Shown here: piece after piece, positions 44,600-54,500 of the stretch
Numbering within the stretch: the stretch's first letter is position 1
Layout: each line of letters begins with the position of its first letter
NCBI GenBank assembly: GCA_021604545.1
Contig: BQJE01000001.1
Span: 169,444 to 233,443 of the forward strand
DNA from: Micavibrio sp.
Lineage (GTDB): Bacteria; Pseudomonadota; Alphaproteobacteria; Micavibrionales; Micavibrionaceae
Length of the DNA stretch: 64,000 bases
Direction: 5' to 3'
Translations under genes and position numbers: made by a program
The notes under the pieces: model-generated
What the model was told of the DNA's origin: nothing
Databases searched by the model: none
The model's input: the letters and a program-made list of their open reading frames with translations, nothing else

Positions 44600-45106
44600 A
44601 TGAGCAACAACCCAAAAACCCGCACAGGCATTTACCCCGGCACGTTTGATCCGGTGACCAAGGGGCATTTGCACCTGATCCGCCGCGCATCGCGGCTGGT
44701 CGATCATTTGATTGTTGCGGTGGCGGATAGTCCCGGTAAGGGCCCGCTGTTTTCTCTGGAGGAGCGGCGTGAGATGGTCGCGGCTGATATTGGGACTATG
44801 CCGGATAAGGGATGCGAGATCGAGGTGCGATCCTTCAGTAATCTTTTGGTCAATTTTGCCAAGGAAATTAATGCTGCCTGTATTTTCCGGGGGCTGCGGG
44901 CCGTATCGGATTTCGAGTACGAATTCCAGCTTTCGGGCATGAATGCCAAGCTCGACCCGTCTATTGAGATGGTCTATTTGATGGCTTCGGATGAATGGCA
45001 GTTCGTCTCGGCCAGCATGGTCAAGGAGGTGGCTAGCCTCGGCGGCGCGGTTGAGGAGTTCGTGACCCCGCAAGTGGCGGAAAAGCTTAAATCCCGGTTT
45101 TCCTGA
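44600..45106 (+). CDS. coaD: Pantetheine-phosphate adenylyltransferase
   Basis: 168 residues. It joins ATP and 4'-phosphopantetheine to dephospho-CoA. The nucleotidyltransferase motif GIYPGTFDPVTKGHLHLIRR is at 10-29, and the second signature is in EWQFVSASMVKEVASLGG (ISSTxVRE-like, here VSASMVKE). ATP-binding RGLRAVSDFEYEFQLSGMN is present. No good ribosome binding site before the ATG. It is followed by a palindromic repeat and tRNA-Lys. Confidence 0.93.
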   Translation: MSNNPKTRTGIYPGTFDPVTKGHLHLIRRASRLVDHLIVAVADSPGKGPLFSLEERREMVAADIGTMPDKGCEIEVRSFSNLLVNFAKEINAACIFRGLRAVSDFEYEFQLSGMNAKLDPSIEMVYLMASDEWQFVSASMVKEVASLGGAVEEFVTPQVAEKLKSRFS

Positions 45107-45113
45107 TCTATGG

Positions 45114-45153
45114 ATCCCCGCCGTTTAAGCTCGCTAATGCTCGCCGCGGGGAT
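45114..45153. repeat. Palindromic intergenic repeat
   Basis: ATCCCCGC (45114-45121) and GCGGGGAT (45146-45153) form 8-bp perfect arms with a 24-base loop, flanked by TGG and GACA. Elements of this TGGATCCCCGC...GCGGGGATGACA form are common interspersed palindromes in alphaproteobacteria. Without a T-run it is not a classic terminator. Confidence 0.5.
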
Positions 45154-45180
45154 GACAAAGGAGAGGGGGGAGGGAAAAGC

Positions 45181-45209
45181 TTGACGATTAGGCCCCAAAG
45201 CCATATCTT
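45181..45209 (+). promoter_or_regulatory. tRNA-Lys promoter
   Basis: TTGACG (45181-45186), 17 bases, TATCTT (45204-45209). Start near 45216, about 25 bases before the mature tRNA end. Confidence 0.6.
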
Positions 45210-45239
45210 GCCTCGTTCGTAAGGCTTTATGCGAAAAAT

Positions 45240-45315
45240 GACCGCTTAGCTCAGCTGGTAGAGCAACTGACTTTTAATCAGTAGGCCGAGGGTTCGAATC
45301 CCTCAGCGGTCACCA
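45240..45315 (+). tRNA. tRNA-Lys (TTT)
   Basis: 76 nt with CCA encoded. Acceptor GACCGCT pairs fully with AGCGGTC; D-arm AGCTCAGCTGGTAGAGC; anticodon stem ACTGA/TCAGT with loop CTTTTAA, anticodon TTT; T-arm GAGGGTTCGAATCCCTC. It decodes AAA and AAG. Confidence 0.96.
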
Positions 45316-45358
45316 TTTTCTGCCTTATACGCACCATAATGCCACGCAGGGGATAGCG

Positions 45359-46051
45359 ATGAGCAAGAAGAATTCAGCGGAAACAGTTGTTGATCAACAC
45401 ACAAAGGCCACCAATTTAAGTATGGGCGGGCGTGTGCGCGGCTATCTGCTGGCCGGGATTTTGGTGACGGCGCCGATTAGCATCACTGTCTATCTGACCT
45501 GGGTGTTTTTGACTTTTATTGATACCCGCGTGGCTAAAATTCTGCCTGATGATTGGTATGCGGCTCTTTATGGTGGCACGACTTTCCCGGGTTTGGGGTT
45601 GGTCATTGCGCTTGTATTTTTTGTTATCGTGGGCTGGTTTGCCAAGAACTTTTTCGGGCGACTGGTTATCCGTTTGTCGGAATATATCGTTCACCGTATG
45701 CCGGTGATCCGCACGCTTTATGGTGCGATTAAGCAAATATTCGAAACTATCATGGCCAGCCAGTCCAGTGCGTTTCGCGAAGCAGTCATGCTGGAATATC
45801 CGCGTAAGGGCGTGTATTCGATAGGTTTTGTAACCGGCAAGACCGAAGGCGAGGTACAGCGTGCGACCAAGAATGAAACCATCAATGTCTTTGTGCCGAC
45901 GACGCCGAACCCGACATCGGGTTATTTGTTGTTCGTGCCGAAGAAGGAGCTGATTTATCTTGATATGAGCGTTGAGGAGGCCATCAAGCTGGTTGTTTCT
46001 GCGGGGATTATTACGCCGCCAGATAAAAGCGAAGGAAAAGGCAATAAATAA
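45359..46051 (+). CDS. DUF502 family membrane protein
   Basis: 230 residues. Two membrane helices (about 26-48 and 72-96) frame a short periplasmic loop with DTRVAKILPDDW; the soluble part carries the family pattern VHRMPVIRTLYGAIKQIFET and VPTTPNPTSGYLLFVPKKEL (about 176-195). Function unknown; the protein is widespread in bacteria and plants. It shares one base with the cysE start (TAATG), so translation is coupled. Confidence 0.88.
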   Translation: MSKKNSAETVVDQHTKATNLSMGGRVRGYLLAGILVTAPISITVYLTWVFLTFIDTRVAKILPDDWYAALYGGTTFPGLGLVIALVFFVIVGWFAKNFFGRLVIRLSEYIVHRMPVIRTLYGAIKQIFETIMASQSSAFREAVMLEYPRKGVYSIGFVTGKTEGEVQRATKNETINVFVPTTPNPTSGYLLFVPKKELIYLDMSVEEAIKLVVSAGIITPPDKSEGKGNK

Positions 46052-46731
46052 TGTCCGGTTTTATTCAATCCATTCAGGAGCGTGATCCGGCCTGCCCAAC
46101 ATTTTTCGAAGTGGTTTTTTCCTATCCCGGCTTTCATGCGATTGGGTTTCATAAGGTGTCGCATTTTCTTTGGGGTTTGAAGCTAAAAGGTCTTGCCAGG
46201 TTCTGGGCGCATATCGGACGGTTCCTGACTGGGATCGAAATTCACCCCGGTGCGAATATTGGTAAGCATTTGTTTATCGATCACGGTATGGGTGTGGTGA
46301 TCGGCGAAACGACCGTCATTGGCGAGGATGTTACGCTCTATCATGGCGTTACGCTTGGTGGTAAAGGCGGTGACACCGCAGGGAGCAAGCGCCATCCGAC
46401 GCTTGACGATGGGTCGGTGATCGGTTCGGGCGCGCAGGTTCTAGGTGATGTTGAAATAGGTAAACGGGCTAAAGTTGGGGCCAATTCTGTAGTCACCAGT
46501 GATGTGCCGCCGGGCTGCACGGTGGTTGGCAATCCAGCGCGGCTTATTCATTGCAAGGAATCCGATCAGGGCAAAGCCTACGGCATGCCGCGGCAGCTTG
46601 TTGATCCGGTGTCGGAAGTGATTGATGGTTTGCTGAAAGATGTGAAGACTTTGAAAGAGAAAGCCGGTGTCAAAGAGCAGGATATTTCCGAAGAAGAATA
46701 TAGCAAACACTGGAAGGGTAGCGGGATTTAA
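46051..46731 (+). CDS. cysE: Serine O-acetyltransferase
   Basis: 226 residues. It makes O-acetylserine for cysteine synthesis. The left-handed beta-helix with hexapeptide repeats is clear (IEIHPGANIGKHLFIDHGMG, VIGETTVIGEDVTLYHGVTL) with catalytic Asp/His in FIDHG. The conserved GGKGGDTAGSKRHPTL loop is present. It is of the short type without the long N-terminal helical domain of E. coli. It abuts recG tail-to-tail with no spacer. Confidence 0.93.
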   Translation: MSGFIQSIQERDPACPTFFEVVFSYPGFHAIGFHKVSHFLWGLKLKGLARFWAHIGRFLTGIEIHPGANIGKHLFIDHGMGVVIGETTVIGEDVTLYHGVTLGGKGGDTAGSKRHPTLDDGSVIGSGAQVLGDVEIGKRAKVGANSVVTSDVPPGCTVVGNPARLIHCKESDQGKAYGMPRQLVDPVSEVIDGLLKDVKTLKEKAGVKEQDISEEEYSKHWKGSGI

Positions 46732-48864
46732 CTACCCACTGCGTAAATTCTGGATTGCCTGATCGCGTTCAAATAAATAGAGGAGCGTTTTGAGAGCTTC
46801 ACTGCGCTGGCCGGTAAGCTCCGGGTCTTTGTCAATAATGAGCCGCGCATCATCGCGGGCCGCAGCGAGCAAGTTACCATGCACAGATAAATTGGCCAGT
46901 TTAAATTCAGCCATTCCGCTTTGGCGTACGCCAAGGATATCGCCGCTTCCGCGCAGCTGCAGGTCCTTTTCAGCAATAAGAAAACCGTCTTCTGTTTCGC
47001 GCATAATGCCGAGGCGCTCTTTTGCGGTTTCACCAAGTGGGCCGGTATAAACCAGAAAGCAGTATGATTTATCGGCGCCACGTCCGACACGGCCACGCAG
47101 CTGATGCAGTTGCGATAGGCCAAAACGCTCAGCATGTTCAATAACCATGATGGTCGCTTCGGGAACATTAACGCCGACCTCGATAACCGTGGTGGCGACA
47201 AGGATGTCTGTATCGCCAGCTACAAATTTACGCATGGCCTCGTCTTTTTCATCTGGTTTTAAACGGCCATGGATAAGGCCAACACGATCGCCAAAGAAAT
47301 GTTTGAGAATATCATAACGATCTTCAGCGGCGGCAAGGTCGAGCTTTTCTGATTCCTCTACCAAAGGGCAGACCCAGTAAATCCGTGCGCCGGTTTCAAT
47401 TTGTCTCTTTAGTCCGTCAATCATGGGATCGATTTTTTCGATGGGGATGAGGCGAGTATCTATGGGTTTGCGTCCGGGCGGTTTTTCATCCAGGCGACTG
47501 ATATCCATGTCGCCATAGGCGCTAAGCGCCAGTGTGCGTGGGATTGGTGTGGCTGTCATAACAAGGACATCGACCCCTTTATTCTTGGCGGAGAGCTCAA
47601 GTCGTTGATGAACACCAAAACGGTGCTGCTCATCAATTACGGCCATACCGAGATCGGCGAATTCGACACCCTCCTGGAAAATAGCATGGGTGCCGATGAT
47701 AATTTGCGCGGCGCCGTTACCAATTTGCTGGACTAAAGTCTCACGCGTTTTTCCCTTGTCACGCCCAGTCAAAACAACAAAGCGAATTCCTGCTGCCTCC
47801 AGCCAAGGCTTTAAACTTTCTGAATGCTGGCGGGCGAGGATTTCCGTTGGGGCCATGATCGCGGCTTGCGCGCCGTTTTCAACCGCGTTTAACATCGCCA
47901 GGCAGGCGACTACGGTTTTTCCGCTGCCGACATCGCCCTGTAACAGCCGTAGCATACGGGCTGGTTCGGCCATGTCCTTATCGATCTCTTGCACTGATCG
48001 TTCCTGTGCGCCAGTCAGTTGAAAAGGAAGAACATCAATAACTTTTTGACGGAGGGTATGATCAGATTTGAAGCTCCTGCCGTTCACTTGTCTTTGCCGG
48101 TGACGCACCAAAGCCAGCGTCAACTGGTTGGCCAGAAGCTCATCGTAGGCCAGCCGTTCCCGCGCTGGATGCGTTGGCTCCAGTGCCTTTTCGTCCGGTG
48201 GGTTGTGAACGGATTCTACAGCAATATGCCAGTCCGGCCATTTCTGGCCTTTCTTATATGCGGCATCCTGCCATTCGGGAAGTCTGGCTACAAAACCCAG
48301 CGCAGCTTGAATTGATTTTTTGACAGCTTTATTGGTGATGCCTTGTGTGAGGGGATAGACTGGCTCGACGGTTTCAATCTCTGCGCGCATCGATTCTGGT
48401 CCCATCGCATCGGGATGAGTCATTTGCGGATTGCCCTGATAATATTCAATGCGGCCACTAACGATGACGGTTTCATTGAGCGGCAATTGTTTTTCGAGAT
48501 AATCTTTATGCGCATGAAAAAACACAAGATTAATCGTGCCGGTTTTATCGGTGCACCAGACTTTATAGGGCTGGCCCTTACGTTGATTGGGGATATGTTT
48601 ACCAATTGTAACAGTAAGCGTTGCGACTTGGCCGTTTGGGGCATCCTTGATTTTGGGCGCAAAGCGGCGATCAACAAAATCAATTGGAAGGTGCCAGAGT
48701 AAATCCAGCACCTTCGGTCCGCCGACCAGCTTTTCCAGCAGCTTGCCATTGCGCGGCCCCACACCGGGCAAAACGGTGAGGGCGCGGAATAACGGATCGA
48801 GGTCAAAGGGGCGCCCCACTGTCTTTTTACTTTCCGGCTCTGCTGTCATCGCTTGGCTTTTCAT
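46732..48864 (-). CDS. recG: ATP-dependent DNA helicase RecG
   Basis: 710 residues. It remodels stalled replication forks and Holliday junctions. The wedge domain occupies the first ~260 residues (LPGVGPRNGKLLEKLVGG, then an OB fold with GQVATLTVTIGKH). Helicase motifs: Walker A LLQGDVGSGKT (about 308-318), DEQH-type box VIDEQHRFG, TATPIPRTLAL, and C-terminal EVGVNVPEATIMVIEHAERF and QLHQLRGRVGR. The start may be the ATG at 48864 or the one at 48849; neither has a strong ribosome binding site. Confidence 0.95.
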   Translation of the reverse strand: MKSQAMTAEPESKKTVGRPFDLDPLFRALTVLPGVGPRNGKLLEKLVGGPKVLDLLWHLPIDFVDRRFAPKIKDAPNGQVATLTVTIGKHIPNQRKGQPYKVWCTDKTGTINLVFFHAHKDYLEKQLPLNETVIVSGRIEYYQGNPQMTHPDAMGPESMRAEIETVEPVYPLTQGITNKAVKKSIQAALGFVARLPEWQDAAYKKGQKWPDWHIAVESVHNPPDEKALEPTHPARERLAYDELLANQLTLALVRHRQRQVNGRSFKSDHTLRQKVIDVLPFQLTGAQERSVQEIDKDMAEPARMLRLLQGDVGSGKTVVACLAMLNAVENGAQAAIMAPTEILARQHSESLKPWLEAAGIRFVVLTGRDKGKTRETLVQQIGNGAAQIIIGTHAIFQEGVEFADLGMAVIDEQHRFGVHQRLELSAKNKGVDVLVMTATPIPRTLALSAYGDMDISRLDEKPPGRKPIDTRLIPIEKIDPMIDGLKRQIETGARIYWVCPLVEESEKLDLAAAEDRYDILKHFFGDRVGLIHGRLKPDEKDEAMRKFVAGDTDILVATTVIEVGVNVPEATIMVIEHAERFGLSQLHQLRGRVGRGADKSYCFLVYTGPLGETAKERLGIMRETEDGFLIAEKDLQLRGSGDILGVRQSGMAEFKLANLSVHGNLLAAARDDARLIIDKDPELTGQRSEALKTLLYLFERDQAIQNLRSG

Positions 48865-48915
48865 CTGAATGTTCTATCATGCCATTCTTTGGTCCGTAAG
48901 ATAAAGTATAGAATT

Positions 48916-49275
48916 ATGGCTACTCATATTTATGCTGCAGGCTATGGTGGTGCTATCTGGCTTATAATCGGCTTGGTTAGCGGCGATCTTGAAGCATGGG
49001 ATTCGAGACTGTACTGGGCTGTTGGTTTTCCGGCGCTCATGATCGGCTCGGCCGTTCTTGGGTGGCTTTTTTCGGAAAAGTCCTGGCGCTGGGGCGCATG
49101 GCTGGGTGGTGGACAGGCGGTGATGGCGATTATTACAGCTCTGATCAAGGGCAGTGGCTTTGGTTTAATTCCCCTTAGTCTGATTTTGTTTATGGCCCTA
49201 TCCGTGCCCTTCATTTTATTGTCGGCAACAGGTGGTGTGCTTCGCCGGAAATGTTTGCAGGAAAAAGATGTCTGA
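48916..49275 (+). CDS. Small four-helix membrane protein
   Basis: 119 residues from the ATG at 48916; the frame extends into the recG promoter. About four helices (6-24, 34-53, 59-78, 84-106) with few charges; a basic end RRKCLQEKDV. No family recognised. It overlaps sdhE by 8 bp, so it may be co-translated. Confidence 0.65.
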   Translation: MATHIYAAGYGGAIWLIIGLVSGDLEAWDSRLYWAVGFPALMIGSAVLGWLFSEKSWRWGAWLGGGQAVMAIITALIKGSGFGLIPLSLILFMALSVPFILLSATGGVLRRKCLQEKDV

Positions 49276-49528
49276 AAACATCGAAAACAGGCGTAAACGG
49301 CTTATTTTTCGCTCCGGGCATCGGGGGACGAAGGAAATGGACCTGATTATGGGGTCTTTTGCTGCTCAGTATGTGCCGGGGTTTTCTGAAGGGGATTTGG
49401 CGCTCTATGAAGATATTCTCCAGTTTCCTGATCCGGATTTGTATAACTGGATTACAGGTAAGGAAGATGCGCCTGCCAACGCCATCAATGATGTGTTTGA
49501 GAAGTTACTTGCACATAAGTTTGTTTAA
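49268..49528 (+). CDS. sdhE: Succinate dehydrogenase assembly factor (FAD insertion)
   Basis: 86 residues from the ATG at 49268, inside the end of the previous gene. The SdhE signature RSGHRGTKEMDLIMGSFA (RGxxEMD, about 15-32) and YEDILQFPDPDLYNWITG (about 47-64) are complete. It helps attach FAD covalently to SdhA. It overlaps btaB by 4 bp (TTAA, shared stops). Confidence 0.92.
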   Translation: MSENIENRRKRLIFRSGHRGTKEMDLIMGSFAAQYVPGFSEGDLALYEDILQFPDPDLYNWITGKEDAPANAINDVFEKLLAHKFV

Positions 49529-50178
49529 AGCTTCTTAAAAACGGCATGCCAAGCATAACCTTTATACAAAGGTTCGAAACCTAAATTTCCTTTTTCTTCT
49601 TCGTCGAGTTGTTTTAGATAGTCCAGAATTTCGGGCTTGTGGTAAACATGAAACATCTTTAGCCACCAAAATAGAAATGTTCTGAAGAATTTTGGTAGGC
49701 CGGATTGATTTCCAAAATCAACAATATGAATTTCGCCTCCGGTTGGTAAAAGTTCCAGGGCGTGGTCGATAGATTCTTTCCATGGTGGGATCATCGACAG
49801 GGAATAAGAAAAAATAATTTTTGTTAATGGTTCTTCAAGGTTGAACAAGGTTTTGGGATCAAAAGACTGAGCGTAGGCTTGTGTGATTTTGACGCCCTTA
49901 ACGCCCCGTTTTTCCAGGGATTGCCGCGCTGTTTTGAGCATTTCATCGGAAGCATCCAGGCCATAAAAAGGGACGTTTGGGTATTTGTGCGCTAACTTGA
50001 TTAAGTTGCGTGCCGTACCGCATCCAACTTCACAAATATTTTCACCGTCCTTGGGATTTAGATTGTTAATGAGGTGATCGCGTCCCAAAAGATAATATTT
50101 GCGCGTGGCGTCATAGATGTGGCGTGTCATTCGATACATCCGGTTCATATTGTCTTTGATATGAATTTCGGATGTCAT
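49525..50178 (-). CDS. btaB: Betaine-lipid N-methyltransferase BtaB
   Basis: 217 residues, class I SAM methyltransferase. Motif I is ENICEVGCGTARNLIKLA (about 46-63), acidic GLDASDEML, and TGGEIHIVDFG. Together with the upstream gene (DUF3419, 3 bp away) it forms the btaAB pair: BtaB adds three methyl groups to diacylglyceryl-homoserine to give DGTS, a phosphorus-free membrane lipid. Assignment as BtaB rests on this neighbourhood and on the N-terminus MNRMYRMTRHIYDATRKYYL, typical for the family. Confidence 0.88.
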   Translation of the reverse strand: MTSEIHIKDNMNRMYRMTRHIYDATRKYYLLGRDHLINNLNPKDGENICEVGCGTARNLIKLAHKYPNVPFYGLDASDEMLKTARQSLEKRGVKGVKITQAYAQSFDPKTLFNLEEPLTKIIFSYSLSMIPPWKESIDHALELLPTGGEIHIVDFGNQSGLPKFFRTFLFWWLKMFHVYHKPEILDYLKQLDEEEKGNLGFEPLYKGYAWHAVFKKL

Positions 50179-50181
50179 TTT

Positions 50182-51468
50182 CTATGCTGCTTTTTTAATG
50201 GGTTTAACATTGCTGAGCGTATAAACATGAAACCCACCATAAATGGACGAGCGATCGCGTGCCACCATTTTTTTACTATTCTCCGGGTCGTAATTCCATT
50301 GGTTTAGAAATTCCTGTGTCAGAGCTTTGTCCAGTGGTGAGTCTTCTCCGGCGGTACGGAAAATAACGCGGGCACCGGGGCGAGCGGTGCGCAAAACCTG
50401 TTCCCATAGGGCGTTTAGCTGTGCTTTGTTCATCCAGTCCTGCGCATCAAGAAAGACATAGCAGTCGAGGCTTTGTTCGCGCTGTGCCTCGAGGAAAGAA
50501 GTAAGAGATGTGTGGTAAACCTCGACCTTGCCTGCGTTTTCTTTCAATTTGTTGTAATTTTGTTCAGTGAGGTAGCGGGGAATGGCGCGTTTGTTTTTGA
50601 TGTCATACCCGCGGCCAAAAGCCTGCCATGCGAAATAATTGTCCTGAATGGGGAAGTCGCAAGCAAGGCGCTCAAGGCGCTTCTTCAGCAGGTTGGCCAT
50701 GTCGCCGCCGCCTGCTTTGTGCAGTTCATCGAACTGCGAAGGTGGAATGCCAAGGCCATAAAGCGAGACCGGCATATTGCACAGCCATTTTACGGCCTTT
50801 TTTTCAAAGACGGGGGCTAGTGTGCGGTTGAATATTTCTTTTTGTTCTTCCAGTGATTGTGCTTTTAGGATCTCGCGCGGATCTTTGCCGTAAATTCTGG
50901 CGACGATATGAACGAAGCTGATGGTGCGGCCCAGAAGGCCAAACTGGTAAAGGTTTTTGGTGAAATAATTGATACGCTTGCCATCGAGCAGGCTCCACGA
51001 CTCCCAGTATTTGCGTGTGAAAGGATCGAGGCTTGGCTTTATATACGTCTCGTAATTTTTGATGTTGCGTTTTTCAGCGGCGTGGCCAAAAAACAGGAAA
51101 AAACTTTCATAGTCTGGCAGATGCTTGAGCGCAGTAATTTTAAGACGCGTCAGAGCAACATGGGCCGGGTTGAGGTCGACAGCTTTTACGACCTCTGGGT
51201 TTTCGGTTAGATAGTTCATGATGTTGCAGCCACCCGAGGCAATGGTCATGATCCGAGAATCTTCCGTGATTTTCATGGCTTCAAGATCAATTTCGGGGTC
51301 TTCCCAGATTTGTGGATAGACAAAACCGCGGAACATAAACGCGAACAGCCGGTCGAGAAAACCACGCTTGCTGGTGGATTTATCCTCACTATGCAAAACT
51401 GCATCATCCAGAAGGCGGTTTCGTTCAGCTTTGATCTCACGGTTGGATAGGGCTTTATCTGTGCTCAT
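50182..51468 (-). CDS. btaA: Diacylglycerol 3-amino-3-carboxypropyltransferase BtaA (DUF3419)
   Basis: 428 residues from the ATG at 51468; the frame to 51600 would run into mfd. It transfers the 3-amino-3-carboxypropyl group of SAM to diacylglycerol, the first step of betaine lipid synthesis. Signature segments: FVYPQIWEDPEIDLEAMKI (about 49-67), TIASGGCNIMNYLTENPEVV (SAM site), VDLNPAHVALTRLK, and AWQAFGRGYDIKNKRAIPRY. A promoter with a TTGTCA -35 lies just upstream; a full Pho box is not evident. Confidence 0.93.
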   Translation of the reverse strand: MSTDKALSNREIKAERNRLLDDAVLHSEDKSTSKRGFLDRLFAFMFRGFVYPQIWEDPEIDLEAMKITEDSRIMTIASGGCNIMNYLTENPEVVKAVDLNPAHVALTRLKITALKHLPDYESFFLFFGHAAEKRNIKNYETYIKPSLDPFTRKYWESWSLLDGKRINYFTKNLYQFGLLGRTISFVHIVARIYGKDPREILKAQSLEEQKEIFNRTLAPVFEKKAVKWLCNMPVSLYGLGIPPSQFDELHKAGGGDMANLLKKRLERLACDFPIQDNYFAWQAFGRGYDIKNKRAIPRYLTEQNYNKLKENAGKVEVYHTSLTSFLEAQREQSLDCYVFLDAQDWMNKAQLNALWEQVLRTARPGARVIFRTAGEDSPLDKALTQEFLNQWNYDPENSKKMVARDRSSIYGGFHVYTLSNVKPIKKAA

Positions 51469-51499
51469 ATGGGCTTCAATCCTTTTAAAGTACGCAAAA

Positions 51500-51528
51500 T
51501 CTATATATAAAAACGCAGGTTTTGACAA
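51500..51528 (-). promoter_or_regulatory. btaA promoter
   Basis: Minus strand TTGTCA (51528-51523), 17 bases, TATAGA (51505-51500). Start near 51493, leader about 25 nt with AAAGGA. The -35 word resembles half of a Pho box, but the second half-site is not recognisable. Confidence 0.5.
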
Positions 51529-51546
51529 ACAAAGATTGGAGTTTTC

Positions 51547-54500
51547 GTGCCCGAAATTGCCGTAAAGCCGGATGAGGACAGAGCGAGCGTGGTAATTCAT
51601 GGTGCGCTGGAGGGTCAGGATGCCCGGATTCTAGCTGAAAAAGCGCGTGTTTTAATGCCTGAGGACCGTATTCTTGTGCATGTGGCGCTGGATGATGCGC
51701 GGTTGGCGACGTTGTCGGAATTGCTGGGCTTTTTTGCGCCGGATGTTGAAATTATCACATTCCCGGCCTGGGACTGTTTACCGTATGACCGGGTATCGCC
51801 ACATCAGGAAATCGTGGCTGAGCGGGTGGCGGCGCTGTCGAAATTGTTGTCATGGGAAAAAGAGGCAAAGCGTTATCCGCGTATTTTGCTGACGACCGTG
51901 AATGCCATTACACAAAAAGTTGTTCCACGTGAAACGCTAAAAGGGGGCCAACTTGAGGCAAAAGCGGGTCAGGAAATTGAGCCCACTTCTTTTCAGAATT
52001 TTTTACAAAAGAACGGTTATATGAGAACCGAGACTGTTCGCGAGCCGGGTGAATATGCGATGCGTGGTGGGATTATAGATTTGTTCCCTCCGGGATATCA
52101 GGAACCGCTGCGGATTGATCTGTTCGGCATGGAAATAGATAAAATAAAAATCTTTGATCCTGATACGCAGCGTAGCCTGAAAGAGATTTCAGAATTCTCT
52201 CTATTTTCAGCGACTGAATTATTTCTGGACGAAGAGTCGATTTCACGTTTTCGCTCCGGTTATCGTGAGGCTTTCGGGGTGGTGCGTGATGACGATCCGC
52301 TTTATGAGGCTGTGTCGGAAGGCCGCCGCCACAGCGGTATGGAGCACTGGTTGCCGTTATTCTATGAGAGTATGGATCTTTTGCTTGATTATGCACCGGG
52401 CGCAGCGATGACCATGGATCATAATGCCGTTCAGTTGCGGGGGGATCGCCTTGATCAGATCAGGGATTTTTACGAGGCGCGTAAAACGCTGGAGGCGGCT
52501 GCGCTAAGCAAGAATGGTAAGTCCAAAGATGTGAGTTTGTCGGGTTCTGTTTATCATCCTTTACCGGTTGAGGAGTTGTATATAGATGAGAGCTGGGAGG
52601 CCGAAGCATTATCACCATTCGGTGCGCCAGACGCTGAAGATGAAGGTGTAAAAAAGAGTCGTGATTTTGCAAATATTCGTGCGCTTCCCGACGGTGATGT
52701 TTTTGCGGAGTTGAAGAAATATTTATCGGGTCTGACTCAGAAAGTTTTCATCGCCGCGTATAGTGAAGGCGCGGCGGTGCGTTTGAAAGGGTTGATGGAG
52801 GTGGCCTCTATTGGGCCGCTCGTTGATTGTTCTGATTTTGAGGGAATCAAAAAATTAAAGCCAGGGCAGATTGGTATAGGCGTGCTTGCGCTGGAACATG
52901 GCTTTGTTGCGCCTGATCTGGCGGTTATCACAGAGCAGGATATCCTTGGCGACCGTCTGGCACGGCGCGGTAAGAAAAAACGTCAGGCCGATAATTTCCT
53001 GACGGAAGTATCGTCTTTATCCGAAGGCGATCTGGTGGTGCATGTCGATCACGGGGTAGGGAAGTTTATCGAACTGGAGACAGTAAAGGCAGCAAAGACC
53101 CTGCATGATTGTCTTAAGATTGAATATGACGGTGGTGACCGGTTATTTGTGCCGGTGGAAAATATTGATGTGTTGACGCGTTTTGGCGGTGATGAAGGCA
53201 CAGTGCAGCTCGATAAGCTAGGCGGCGCCGGATGGCAGGCACGAAAAGCGCGGGTCAAAAAAGATTTGATGGAGATGGCGGAGCATCTTTTACAAATTGC
53301 TGCCGCCCGCCTGTTGCGCAAAGCAGACAAGCTGGAAATCAGTGAAGAGCTTTATAACGAATTTGCTGCGCGGTTCCCGTATGCGGAAACCGATGATCAG
53401 GAACGTGCAATTACGGATGTGCTGGAGGATATCAGTGGTGATCATCCGATGGATCGTTTGGTTTGTGGTGATGTTGGCTTTGGTAAGACGGAAGTGGCGC
53501 TCCGTGCGGCTTATGTGGCGGCGATGGCCGGGGCGCAGGTGGCGGTTGTGGTGCCTACCACGTTGCTGGCGCGTCAACATTACCAGAATTTTACCGCGCG
53601 TTTTAGCGGTACGGGTTTGCGGATCGGACAGCTTTCGCGGCTGGTGAGTGCGAAGGATACAAAATCGGTTAAAGAGGGGTTGGCTGATGGCCGCGTCAAT
53701 ATTGTTATCGGGACACATGCGCTGTTTGGTAAAGGAATTGAGTTTTCTAATCTTGGTTTTCTGGTGGTGGATGAAGAGCAGAAATTTGGTGTGAAGCAAA
53801 AGGAACGTCTGAAAGAACTCAAGAACAATGTTCATATTTTGACCCTGACCGCAACGCCGATCCCGCGCACATTACAGATGTCTTTGACCGGTGTAAAAGA
53901 GATGAGTTTGATTGCGACACCGCCGGTCGATCGGTTGGCGGTGCGGAGTTTTGTTTTGCCGTTTGATGATGTTGTTATCCGTGATGCGCTGATGCGGGAG
54001 CATTACCGCGGTGGACAGAGTTTTTATGTGTGTCCGCGTATCAAGGATATCGAGCAGGTCGAGGAAACGCTGAAAGAGCTGGTGCCGGAGCTGAAATTGA
54101 TTACGGCGCATGGGCAGATGACCCCGGATATGTTGGAGGATCGCATGAGTGCGTTTTACGAAGGGAAGTATGATGTGTTGCTGGCGACAAATATTATTGA
54201 AAGCGGTCTGGATATTCCAAGTGCAAATACATTGGTTGTCCATCGCAGTGATTTGTTTGGGTTGTCGCAGCTTTATCAGATACGCGGACGGGTTGGGCGC
54301 TCAAAAGTGCGGGCTTATGCGTATCTGACTTATACGCCCGGAGTAAAGTTGAACCCGCAGGCGCAAAAACGGTTGGAGGTTATTGAAACGCTGGATACGC
54401 TGGGAGCAGGGTTTCAACTCGCCAGTCATGACATGGATATCCGCGGTGCAGGGAATTTGCTGGGGGATCAGCAATCGGGGCATGTGCGCGAGGTTGGCGT

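Noticed and set aside
51500..51540. Full Pho box upstream of btaA
   Set aside because: Only one TGTCA-like half-site is present; the second half at 11-bp spacing is not recognisable.
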